This document shows positions 1 through 6,224 of a stretch of DNA of 9,236 nt, one piece after another (the stretch's first letter is position 1; the number at the start of each line of letters is the position of its first letter). Source of the DNA: Acidobacteriota bacterium. GTDB taxonomy: Bacteria; Acidobacteriota; Aminicenantia; Aminicenantales; Aminicenantaceae. The translations under genes and the position numbers were made by a program. Below the pieces are notes generated by a model. The model made no database searches, had not been told where the DNA came from, and was given only the letters and a program-made list of their open reading frames with translations. Where the stretch lies: the NCBI GenBank assembly GCA_030609975.1, contig JAUWSR010000141.1, positions 1 to 9,236 of the forward strand, in the 5' to 3' direction.

Positions 1-116
1 ATAAGGACTTCGGCGGCCTGCGCAATGAAGAGGATTTTCTGATCACAGAAGAAGGCTATCGCCTCCTGGGAAAACCGGTTCCCAAGACCATCAAAGACGT
101 AGAAGCCCTTCGCTGA
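1..116 (+). CDS. C-terminal end of an M24-family metallopeptidase (Xaa-Pro aminopeptidase-like), partial
   Basis: The frame beginning at base 3 stays open until TGA at 114-116 and gives the last 37 residues of a protein cut by the left window edge. It contains GLRNEEDFLITEEGY followed by GKPVPKTIKDVEALR. This resembles the closing strand and tail of M24 'pita-bread' peptidases such as aminopeptidase P, where a G-x-R-x-E-(D/E)-D motif supplies the last metal-ligand glutamate and is followed by 'hyphobic-T-E-x-G' and a proline-rich tail naming pattern like PKTIEEVEAL. The glutamate is present here. Members remove an N-terminal residue that precedes proline, using two metal ions, or are proline dipeptidases. 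Because only the tail is visible, the exact subfamily, any signal peptide and the remaining ligands cannot be judged. The next gene starts over 500 bp away behind its own promoter, so the two are unlikely to be co-transcribed. Confidence 0.7.
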   Translation, partial: KDFGGLRNEEDFLITEEGYRLLGKPVPKTIKDVEALR

Positions 117-258
117 TTCATTGTATTTTCCTGGATAACAACACAAGTTTTACGTATGAGTTGGACTTGAAGGTTTGAGTTCCTCCACTTAGAATTATGC
201 CAGAACTGAGTTTTATCTATCGTCACATTGAAGATCTCAGAGTAATTCGGGCTTTAGC
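117..258. other. Intergenic stretch with no recognised feature
   Basis: This segment follows the peptidase stop codon. I see no convincing open frame, no strong hairpin with a T-run and no repeat shared with the rest of the window. Termination of the peptidase transcript is therefore unexplained by sequence alone. Confidence 0.5.
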
Positions 259-288
259 TTGACAGCTTAAAATCATATTGATTATAGT
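259..288 (+). promoter_or_regulatory. Near-consensus sigma-70-type promoter (intergenic)
   Basis: A perfect -35 box TTGACA lies at 259-264, followed by an 18-bp spacer and TATAGT at 283-288, which matches TATAAT at five of six positions. Transcription would start near 294-296. There is no good coding gene immediately downstream. The only open frame of note has a TTG start at 278 that lies upstream of the predicted transcription start, so this promoter could not express that start. This is sequence evidence only. A chance match is possible, although a perfect -35 with a five-of-six -10 is not common. Confidence 0.5.
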
Positions 289-294
289 GAACAA

Positions 295-536
295 CTCCTC
301 AAGAGATTTGAGGCGAATACAACGCCCTGAATTGATCGTCATCGCTCGCAACACCCCTGAGGAAGCGGTCCTCACTGTATGTAAAATCGCAAGCATAACA
401 GGTCCAACTTATATTTATATTGTTTGCTCAACACAATGTCCTCCTGCTGCTATATGCAGCGGTTTAGGATCCGCATAAACTAAAGCCTAATCTCACCCAC
501 CCCAGGAACGAAGATATCTGGGGAGGAATCCCTTTT
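295..536 (+). ncRNA. Candidate structured small RNA or leader of unknown identity
   Basis: The stretch from the predicted start of the 259-288 promoter to a terminator-like hairpin is about 240 nt and rich in short inverted repeats. Stems seen by eye are CCTCAA/TTGAGG (297-302 with 308-313), TGAGGA/TCCTCA (358-363 with 369-374), CTGTATG/CATAACAG with one bulge (375-381 with 394-401), ATTGT/ACAAT (419-423 with 433-437), GCTGC/GCAGC (446-450 with 456-460) and CCCCAG/CTGGGG (500-505 with 518-523). It matches no RNA family I recognise; I considered 6S, SRP, tmRNA and T-box. Short stems do arise by chance, so the call rests on the promoter, the hairpins and the terminator-like end occurring together. 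An alternative is a 66-codon open frame at 278-478, TTG-started with no Shine-Dalgarno, which I consider less likely. Confidence 0.25.
520..536 (+). terminator. Weak terminator-like hairpin
   Basis: GGGA (521-524), a GGAA tetraloop of the GNRA type (525-528) and TCCC (529-532) form a 4-bp stem, extended by one G-T wobble (520 with 533). It is followed by TTTT (533-536). The left arm overlaps the right arm of the CCCCAG/CTGGGG hairpin at 500-523, so the two structures exclude each other. The stem is short and the T-run brief, so it may be inefficient or not functional. Confidence 0.25.
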
Positions 537-561
537 AATACAAATTTTTCATGAGCAGCAC

Positions 562-590
562 TTGACAAAGGGGGGTTTTTTGCCTATATT
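562..590 (+). promoter_or_regulatory. Sigma-70-type promoter of the 630-2381 operon
   Basis: TTGACA at 562-567, a 17-bp spacer and TATATT at 585-590 make a near-ideal housekeeping promoter. The predicted start near 597 leaves a leader of about 33 nt before the ATG at 630. The spacer contains a run of six G followed directly by six T (570-581). The palindromic operator at 592-614 begins two bases after the -10 box and covers the start site, which suits repression by blocking initiation. Confidence 0.75.
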
Positions 591-591
591 G

Positions 592-614
592 ACTTTGTAA
601 TACAAAGTACTTTG
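592..614. promoter_or_regulatory. Palindromic operator with three half-sites at the transcription start
   Basis: ACTTTGTAATACAAAGT (592-608) is a perfect inverted repeat around one central base. It overlaps a second perfect palindrome, CAAAGTACTTTG (603-614). Together they form three alternating half-sites ACTTTG, CAAAGT and ACTTTG at 592, 603 and 609. Placement immediately after the -10 box is typical of a repressor site. The natural candidate ligand is the winged-helix protein encoded as the second gene of the same operon (1225-1533), whose relatives bind DNA as dimers. The pairing with that regulator is inferred from context. Confidence 0.6.
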
Positions 615-629
615 ATTTGGAGAAACAAG

Positions 630-1247
630 ATGACAGAAGATGAAAAGAAACTGGCTCTTCAAGATATCGCCTACATCAAAGAGATGGTGTCTCAAGCCAA
701 AAAGGACATCAGTCACTTTGGCAGCGGTTGGATCATGATGCTGTGGGGCATTTTTTGTTACATCGGAGTAGCCGGGCAGAGGCTCTTTTTTACAGACGGC
801 CCAATCATCGGGATCTGGTGGACAGGCTTAACCGTTGTAACCATTTTCCTAACATTTATGATCGCCAGATCCCATTCGCAGGGAGCATCGCCCAAGCAGC
901 TTCGCTCTTACGCACGCTGGTTCATGATATTTTGGCTTCCCCTCTTAGCTCTCGCTTACACGCTCTGCCTTTTTTGTGTGTTCCTCCCCGATTTATCGCT
1001 CGCATACATTTCGGTATTCATACTCCTGGTGATATCCACCGGCTATATCATGTTGGGTCTTATGTTCTTCAGAGATATTCTTTTTATGGGTCTGCTCGGA
1101 ATGATCGGGACTATTATCACTGCAATCTTTTTCTTGGAGTATAATGACATTATTCTGGGAGTCCTGTTTGGGACAGGATTGATCATCTCAGGTCTGGTGA
1201 TCAACCAGAAGTGGAAAAGCCTCAATGGACGAACATCTCAGCCTTAA
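630..1247 (+). CDS. Six-helix integral membrane protein of unknown function
   Basis: This 205-residue protein has a polar N-terminal region (residues 1-30, with a charged helix rich in K, E and D) followed by about six hydrophobic segments at roughly 32-50, 58-79, 96-119, 124-147, 150-169 and 173-192, and a short basic tail. No catalytic or transport motif is visible. The ATG at 630 is chosen because GGAG (619-622) lies seven bases upstream. An in-frame TTG at 612 would add six residues but falls inside the operator and has no ribosome site. It is the first gene after a strong promoter, and its 3' end overlaps the winged-helix regulator gene by 23 bp, suggesting translational coupling. Small membrane proteins paired with this type of regulator recur in several phyla, so it may be the sensor or target of a shared membrane process. 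That role is inference. Confidence 0.8.
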   Translation: MTEDEKKLALQDIAYIKEMVSQAKKDISHFGSGWIMMLWGIFCYIGVAGQRLFFTDGPIIGIWWTGLTVVTIFLTFMIARSHSQGASPKQLRSYARWFMIFWLPLLALAYTLCLFCVFLPDLSLAYISVFILLVISTGYIMLGLMFFRDILFMGLLGMIGTIITAIFFLEYNDIILGVLFGTGLIISGLVINQKWKSLNGRTSQP

Positions 1248-1533
1248 GCTCGATAAGGTCATCCACCAAAAAGCCCGCTTGGGGATCATGTCGATCCTAT
1301 CGGTCAAGGAGGAAGCGGAATTCAACTATTTGAAAACGCAGATGAAGCTCACCGACGGCAATTTAAGCACCCATCTCAGCCACCTGGAAAACAGCCATTA
1401 CATCCGCATTAAGAAAATTTTCGTCAGAAAAAAGCCTAAGACCGTATGTCGCTTAACGGAGAAAGGCCGCAAGGCTTTCATGGAATACATTAAAAACCTG
1501 GAACAGATTATCGGCTCTGTTCCTCAGGTCTAA
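1225..1533 (+). CDS. Winged-helix transcriptional regulator (PF13601-like, MarR/ArsR-related fold)
   Basis: This 102-residue one-domain DNA-binding protein has an N-terminal helix (LDKVIHQKARLGIMSILS, about 8-26) and a helix-turn-helix with the recognition helix around 43-58 (TDGNLSTHLSHLENSHYI). A basic beta-wing follows at about 61-80 (KKIFVRKKPKTVCRLTEKG), then a C-terminal dimerisation helix. The motif 'NLSTHLSHLE...YI..KK.F..KKP.T...LT.KGR.AF' is characteristic of the short winged-helix family often annotated as 'transcriptional regulator' and assigned to PF13601. It has no ligand-binding domain. The ATG at 1225 lies inside the preceding membrane-protein gene, with only a weak GTGGAAAAG site upstream, so coupled translation is likely. 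It probably binds the palindrome at 592-614 and represses its own operon. Family assignment is confident; the operator assignment is inferred. Confidence 0.88.
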   Translation: MDEHLSLKLDKVIHQKARLGIMSILSVKEEAEFNYLKTQMKLTDGNLSTHLSHLENSHYIRIKKIFVRKKPKTVCRLTEKGRKAFMEYIKNLEQIIGSVPQV

Positions 1534-1565
1534 AAACTAAAATCACTTTTTATTAGGAGGTACAC

Positions 1566-2381
1566 ATGTCTAAAATATTCAACACTACCGGTTTGTCTAC
1601 GGCTCTTCTTGCCACGCTTTTTGTGATATTTCTAACAGCTCAGGTCATGGGGTCGATTCCCGGGCGCTTCCCTTCCCCTCAGTCCTTGGTCGAAAAAGTT
1701 CAAACTGCCAAAGGCCTGCTGCAGCAGGGTGTTAATGCTTGGGATATCACCAAGATGAAGCAGGCTCGGGACAAATTCCTGAGTCTCCATCTCCAAGAGA
1801 ACGAAACAAACGTCGACCTGCTTTATTACTTAGCACTATCAGATTACCGGATGGCAACCTATCACATCACTCAAGGTGTCATGGAAGAGATGGGAATCCA
1901 TTTGACGAAGGGGAAGAAATTCCTGGAAAGGATCTTCGATCTCGATCCGGATTGGGGAGAACCCTATGCGATCTATGTCACACTGTTGGGATTGGAGATC
2001 GCTATGAATCCAGAGGAAGCCATGACCATCGCGTTCGAGATCGGAGATTATTTCGGAAAAGCCTTTGCCAAGGATCCGGATAATCCACGCACCAATCTGT
2101 TAAAGGGGACCTCCGAGCTATTCACTCCCGAAGCTTACGGAGGTGGACCCGATATCGCGCTGGACACACTGACCACCGCCCTGAACTGCTTTGAAGAAGA
2201 AAAAATCACTAATCCCATGAAACCAAGCTGGGGAAAAGACGATGTCTACACCTTCATGGGCATGGCCTACAATCAAAAAGGGGAAACTCAGAAAGCCAGG
2301 GAACATCTTAAAAAGGCCTTGAGCATCAATCCGAATCTGGGTTTGGCTAAAGACAAGCTTGAAAAAATCAAAGATCTGTAG
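1566..2381 (+). CDS. Exported tetratricopeptide-repeat (TPR) protein
   Basis: This 271-residue protein begins with a basic residue and a hydrophobic stretch (about residues 10-27, ending AQVMGS). It looks like a Sec signal peptide with cleavage near 29-30, so the mature form would be periplasmic or envelope-associated; there is no lipobox cysteine. The body is largely helical. A clear TPR unit lies near residues 227-260 (YTFMGMAYNQKGETQKAREH then LKKALSINPN), and weaker helical pairs around 75-150 contain 'LDPDWGEPYA' and 'KDPDNPRTNL', the usual ends of TPR B-helices. A YGGGPDIALDTL segment (about 192-203) is reminiscent of TPR proteins that track repeat-unit substrates, but no enzyme motif is seen. 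A textbook AGGAGG (1555-1560) sits five bases before the ATG. The gap to the regulator gene is 32 bp, so it is likely the third gene of the operon. Partner and substrate are unknown. Confidence 0.82.
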   Translation: MSKIFNTTGLSTALLATLFVIFLTAQVMGSIPGRFPSPQSLVEKVQTAKGLLQQGVNAWDITKMKQARDKFLSLHLQENETNVDLLYYLALSDYRMATYHITQGVMEEMGIHLTKGKKFLERIFDLDPDWGEPYAIYVTLLGLEIAMNPEEAMTIAFEIGDYFGKAFAKDPDNPRTNLLKGTSELFTPEAYGGGPDIALDTLTTALNCFEEEKITNPMKPSWGKDDVYTFMGMAYNQKGETQKAREHLKKALSINPNLGLAKDKLEKIKDL

Positions 2382-2402
2382 AAATTTACCTTGCGACTCC
2401 TA

Positions 2403-2516
2403 TTAGCTCGGTTCCTCTGCATATCCATGCCCCTTCAGGACAGGCACCAAATACCACACAGGGAAATACTGTTGTTGTTCATTGGTGGGACGATCTTTCA
2501 GAAAAACAAAATCCAC
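2403..2516 (-). other. In-frame open extension after the TGA of the 2517-3530 gene
   Basis: Directly after the TGA stop at 2517-2519 the same minus-strand frame continues without a stop for 37 codons, from GTG at 2516-2514 to TAA at 2405-2403. The encoded segment begins VDFVFLKDRPTNEQQQYF and ends KGHGYAEEPS, an ordinary protein-like composition. It could be a decayed or alternative C-terminus separated by a nonsense change, a readthrough extension, a tiny separate gene starting at the GTG, or chance. An open run of this length is expected by chance fairly often, and a terminator-like hairpin overlaps the junction. Confidence 0.2.
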
Positions 2517-2529
2517 TCATTTTCGAGTG
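2502..2529 (-). terminator. Weak terminator-like hairpin at the end of the minus-strand operon
   Basis: On the minus strand CACTC, a loop GAAAAT and GAGTG (2529-2514) form a 5-bp stem that straddles the TGA stop. It is followed by GATTTTGTTTTT (2513-2502). This is the only structure in the 135-bp convergent interval that resembles an intrinsic terminator. The stem is short, so efficiency is doubtful. I see no hairpin and T-run for the plus-strand operon that ends at 2381. Confidence 0.3.
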
Positions 2530-3530
2530 AAATGTGTTGTTAATACATCGTACAGTTTCCCGGGGAAAGCGGCCTCGATCTCTTTTAGGCTTTTGAGGCC
2601 GAATATATTGGCAATGGCGATGGGGTCTGCGCGATAATCGGTATGGCCTTCATAGAATCCGTAACGCATGATGTAATAGGGTTCCATTTCACTCGTGTGG
2701 ATGTGGGTTAAAATACGAATCATCTCCTGGAATTGTTTGGATTCCAAATGTCTGTATTTTGCTTTTAAAAAAGCTTGCTCAGCTTCATCCAGTTCCCGCC
2801 GGATCCGGATATGATAGCCGCCGAAGATCTCATCCTTAAAAATGGACTCCTGCCAGCCTTTGGTCATAAAAATCTCATCAAAATAAATTCTCTTTCCATT
2901 GTAATAGAAATATTCCACATCTCCCCACGGTCGCTGTTTAGCGCGGTAAATCTTGGTTTGCTCCAAAACCAGATTCCACATATGGAACATGGGCCTCGCC
3001 AGATCCGGATGTGTGAGTCCCAGGGCTCTTACAAAGTCATTATCTCCCTTGAGGATGGAAATGATGTCCTCATCCTGAGCCATAAAGCCCACTCCAGAGG
3101 AGCTTTTGGGACGCCCTAGCGTCGTGATCTCAGCGATGGACCGGCCTGCTATGGTCTGAGTTTTTTCCAATTCCTCATCTGAGTGAATGCCCGTGGCGGC
3201 CAAAGCAGGAAAATCTGCAGCGTCAACAACCAATTGTTTTCCCTTGCCATGCCGGGCATACACATATGGTTCCCCATTCTCGAGGGTGACCGGAATGAGG
3301 ACAAAATCCTGATCCATCGTAACAGCTGTGACAAATTCTTGTTTGTTTGCGTTTCTGAACGGAGAAGGAATTTGAGGCCGATCCTTGAGCAGTTCAGGAT
3401 AAACGGGTCGTACAGCATCCTGCATATCCCGGGCATAAAAGGAGAAACTCATACTCAAGCCTGCGATTGCGATCCCCAGGCCAATGGTGATTCCCAATAC
3501 CAAAAAACTACGGAAGTCATTTTTTCCCAT
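2517..3530 (-). CDS. Membrane-anchored protein of unknown function, operonic with the permease
   Basis: I do not recognise this 337-residue protein. It has one N-terminal hydrophobic segment (about residues 8-30, SFLVLGITIGLGIAIAGLSM), which fits a signal anchor or uncleaved signal peptide and places the rest outside the cytoplasm. The soluble part has a small beta-rich portion (about 60-125, including FVLIPVTLENGEPYVYAR), a GRPKSSSGVGF loop near 140, and a helical C-terminal half with aromatic-rich motifs (EYFYYNGKRIYF, YYIMRYGFYEGHTDYRADPI). No lipobox and no assured catalytic motif are seen. AAGGAA (3543-3538) lies seven bases before the ATG. The gap to the upstream permease gene is 29 bp, so it is probably the third gene of the PadR-permease operon and may act with that permease in the envelope. 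Its stop is followed by an unusual in-frame open tail. Confidence 0.75.
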   Translation of the reverse strand: MGKNDFRSFLVLGITIGLGIAIAGLSMSFSFYARDMQDAVRPVYPELLKDRPQIPSPFRNANKQEFVTAVTMDQDFVLIPVTLENGEPYVYARHGKGKQLVVDAADFPALAATGIHSDEELEKTQTIAGRSIAEITTLGRPKSSSGVGFMAQDEDIISILKGDNDFVRALGLTHPDLARPMFHMWNLVLEQTKIYRAKQRPWGDVEYFYYNGKRIYFDEIFMTKGWQESIFKDEIFGGYHIRIRRELDEAEQAFLKAKYRHLESKQFQEMIRILTHIHTSEMEPYYIMRYGFYEGHTDYRADPIAIANIFGLKSLKEIEAAFPGKLYDVLTTHFTRK

Positions 3531-3559
3531 ACTGTTTTTCCTTATCTAGTTCATTTATT

Positions 3560-6214
3560 TTATTCGTATCGCAAGGCTTTGACCGGGTCTGTTACCGCCG
3601 CCCTTAGAGTCTGAAAACTTATGGTCACCAGCACAACCGCAACAACCACAATCCAGGCAGCCAGAAAAAGCCACCATTGGAGGGGGATGCGAAAGGCATA
3701 ATTGGCAAGCCATTTTTGCATTTGCAGGAAGGTAAAGGGTATGGCGAATATTCCAGCAATCACAGCCAGCCTCAAAAATTCTTTGGAAAGAAGAAGATAG
3801 ATGTCTCGGACAGAAGCTCCGACCGCCTTTCGGATACCGATCTCCTTGGTCCTTTGGACAGCGTTATGGGAAGCTAACGCAAACATCCCTAAACAGGCAA
3901 TAAAGATGGTTAAAAATGCAAAAAGAGCAAAAACGCGGCTGAATTTCTGCTCATAAGCGAAATGACGGTTGAAGAACTCATCCAGGAAGAAATAGTCAAA
4001 AGGAATCCCTGGAAAATGATGCTGCCAGGTGCTTTTTACCTGGCCCAAAGTCTGGTAAAGATTCTGAGTGTTGATCTTAACAGCCACATAACCTCGGTTT
4101 GGGGAATAAATGTAGATCAGAGGAATAGGAGTGGTCTTGGGTGAGAGTTGATTGTAGTTTTCGATGACTCCGACCACAGGCAACTCTCGACCGCGCCAGA
4201 CGACCTCTCGGTTGATAGTGTCTTCTGCATTTTTATAGCCCAACAAATGGACAGCCGCTTCGTTCAGGATCATGGAATCGGTATCGCTGGGGAATTTTTG
4301 CGAGAAATTTCTGCCCGCCAAAAGTGTAATTCCAAAGGTGGGAATAAAGTTTTCATCGATACCCACAAGATTTATGAGGTGAATATCTTGAGGATCATCT
4401 TCCTTTTTGCGAAATACATGACCCCACAACACCTGCTCACCAGGAACAGCGGTCGTACTGGTGAAGCTCAAAACTTGGGGCACGTTTTGTGTGTTGTCTC
4501 GAAAGGCGTTAAAATTCTTCGAAAAAACCTCAGGAGGGGCCATATTCGTCCCCGGACAATGCAGCACCAGGATCTGTTCGACTTCGATTCCCGGATCATT
4601 TTCCAGCATAAAAGTCAGCTGCTGAAAAATGATCAGAGTTCCGGCGATGACGGCTACAGAGACAGCCAATTGAAATGTGACCAGAAATTTCCTTATGCGC
4701 ACTCCGGCAATCCGACGCATCAGGCGCCCCTTAAGCACAGCCGTCGGTTTAAAGGCAGACAACAAGACGGCGGGATAAAATCCGGATAAAAAGGTCCCAA
4801 TCAAAAACATCCAGATATATGTCTGAAGAGATTCCGACTGAAGCAAAGAACGAAAGGATAAAGAAGTGCCGGTGAACTGACTGAAATAGGGGATGAAGGA
4901 GACGACCAAAAGTAGAGCCAACAGCGCAGCCATAAGATTCAAACCGAGGTATTCAAACAGAAACTGTTTTATAAGCTGCTGACGGTAGGCACCGGAGACC
5001 TTACGAATCCCCACCTCTCGGGCTCGCTCCAGTGCACGTGAGGTTGTGATGTTGATATAATTTACCCAGGCCAGCACCAGGATAAAGACGGCGATGATCG
5101 ACAAAATCCTCACAGCTTCAGCGTTCCCCTGTGCATCAGGTTCAATCTCAAACGCCAGGTCAGACATGAGATGAATATCCTCCAGAGGCTGAAGCATAAT
5201 TTCCTGGGTTTGATTTTCTTTTTTCCAGGCCTCGCCTCTGGTCTCCGCGAACCACTGGTTGAATTTTGATTGGATCTGCTGGGGATCCGTGTGTGGCTTA
5301 AGGGCAACATAGGCATAAAAGCTGCGGGAATACCAATCTGATTCCGGAGAATTTGCAGCCTCCGTTAAGCTGCCGGCTGCGATGGGAATTGAATCGAAGG
5401 ACAAGAGCACATCGAATTTTATATGAGAATTAGGGGGAACGTCCTCACAGATCCCAGTGACCTTGAAGGCATCCCGGCTGTTGTAGACAATCGTTTTTCC
5501 TAGGGGATCCTCATCGCCGAAATTCTCACGTGCGATCGATCGCGTCAAGACGGCCTGCAGAGGACCGGCTAGCACCGTTTCAGGATCTCCTTTGATCAGG
5601 GGAAAGTTGAACATGTTTATAAAGGACGGTGTCACAAAGAAAATTCGTTCCGCCCGGAATGAAATCTCCTCATTGTAGGTGAAGGCGGCATACTCAAGGA
5701 AGGACCGGGTTGCCACTGCATAATCTTGAATCTCAGAGAAATTGCTGTGCATGGCAGCAGGGACCGCCGATACAGCCAGAGCTGAAGACAGATTCAATTC
5801 CCCTTCAGTATAGTAATTCTGTTGGATACGGTAGATGTTTTGGCTGTTGTCATGAAAGGTGTCGTAGCTTCTTTCATAGCTGATATAAAGTTCGACGATA
5901 AAAAAAGCGGCCATACCAATAGCCAGGCCGGATAGGTTGATCAGTGTCATGGTTCTCTGACGCGTGTACTTTCTGAAGGCAATGACACAGTAGTTTTTGA
6001 ACATGAGCCCGAACCAGTAGAGCTTATTCATCAGGGCTGGGGGGATCGACTTCAAGATCTGGCCCCAATACCAGGCATTGGCTGAGGCTTTGCCACGGTC
6101 ATCTGCAATGTCGAGGTAGATCTCTTCAAAATCCGATAGCAGCGCTTCTCTATCACGCTCTTTAATGAGCAGCATCAGCAGTCGCTCAAAAAATTTATTC
6201 ACTCTGCTTGGCAT
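3560..6214 (-). CDS. MacB/FtsX-type ABC transporter permease with N-terminal prefix domain
   Basis: This 884-residue protein has two tandem MacB-like halves. Residues 1-75 form a soluble helical prefix (LLMLLIKERDREALLSDFEE, AWYWGQILKSIP), like the 'permease prefix' regions of PadR-linked permeases. TM1 lies near 88-112. A MacB-PCD-like extracytoplasmic domain (about 115-365) carries DPLGKTI and FKVTGICEDVPPNSHIKFD. TM2-4 are near 366-390, 422-443 and 463-485. TM5 near 509-531 opens the second half, whose extracytoplasmic domain (about 535-755) contains VVGVIENYNQL. TM6-8 are near 760-782, 808-830 and 846-867. Cytoplasmic loops EVGIRKVSGA (400-409) and EIGIRKAVGA (791-800) are probable ATPase contacts. 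The ATG at 6214-6212 is chosen because AGGA (6226-6223) precedes it and the prefix starts there; an open frame reaches 6343 but overlaps padR. PadR ends ten bases upstream. The substrate is unknown, and no ATPase gene is in the window. Confidence 0.9.
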   Translation of the reverse strand: MPSRVNKFFERLLMLLIKERDREALLSDFEEIYLDIADDRGKASANAWYWGQILKSIPPALMNKLYWFGLMFKNYCVIAFRKYTRQRTMTLINLSGLAIGMAAFFIVELYISYERSYDTFHDNSQNIYRIQQNYYTEGELNLSSALAVSAVPAAMHSNFSEIQDYAVATRSFLEYAAFTYNEEISFRAERIFFVTPSFINMFNFPLIKGDPETVLAGPLQAVLTRSIARENFGDEDPLGKTIVYNSRDAFKVTGICEDVPPNSHIKFDVLLSFDSIPIAAGSLTEAANSPESDWYSRSFYAYVALKPHTDPQQIQSKFNQWFAETRGEAWKKENQTQEIMLQPLEDIHLMSDLAFEIEPDAQGNAEAVRILSIIAVFILVLAWVNYINITTSRALERAREVGIRKVSGAYRQQLIKQFLFEYLGLNLMAALLALLLVVSFIPYFSQFTGTSLSFRSLLQSESLQTYIWMFLIGTFLSGFYPAVLLSAFKPTAVLKGRLMRRIAGVRIRKFLVTFQLAVSVAVIAGTLIIFQQLTFMLENDPGIEVEQILVLHCPGTNMAPPEVFSKNFNAFRDNTQNVPQVLSFTSTTAVPGEQVLWGHVFRKKEDDPQDIHLINLVGIDENFIPTFGITLLAGRNFSQKFPSDTDSMILNEAAVHLLGYKNAEDTINREVVWRGRELPVVGVIENYNQLSPKTTPIPLIYIYSPNRGYVAVKINTQNLYQTLGQVKSTWQHHFPGIPFDYFFLDEFFNRHFAYEQKFSRVFALFAFLTIFIACLGMFALASHNAVQRTKEIGIRKAVGASVRDIYLLLSKEFLRLAVIAGIFAIPFTFLQMQKWLANYAFRIPLQWWLFLAAWIVVVAVVLVTISFQTLRAAVTDPVKALRYE

Positions 6215-6224
6215 CTCTTGTTTC

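Noticed and set aside
278..478. 66-codon plus-strand frame with a TTG start
   Set aside because: It has no Shine-Dalgarno, and its start lies between the -35 and -10 boxes of the only promoter nearby. The sequence matches nothing I recognise, and its region is better described as a hairpin-rich transcript.
612..629. TTG-started six-residue extension of the membrane protein
   Set aside because: The TTG is inside the operator palindrome with no ribosome site, whereas the ATG at 630 has GGAG seven bases upstream.
728..1144. 138-codon plus-strand frame inside the membrane-protein gene
   Set aside because: It lies wholly within a gene with a clear promoter, ribosome site and hydrophobic-segment pattern; its product has no plausible domain.
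2382..2516. Search for a bidirectional terminator in the convergent gap
   Set aside because: Only one short minus-strand hairpin with a T-rich tail was found; no hairpin with a T-run follows the TPR gene on the plus strand.
2517..2519. Selenocysteine reading of the TGA
   Set aside because: I see no recognisable bacterial SECIS-like hairpin downstream, no redox motif around the codon and no selenoprotein family resemblance.
4148..4789. 213-codon plus-strand frame opposite the permease gene
   Set aside because: It is antisense to a well-conserved permease, is low in recognisable motifs, and lacks a ribosome site; it is a shadow of the coding frame.
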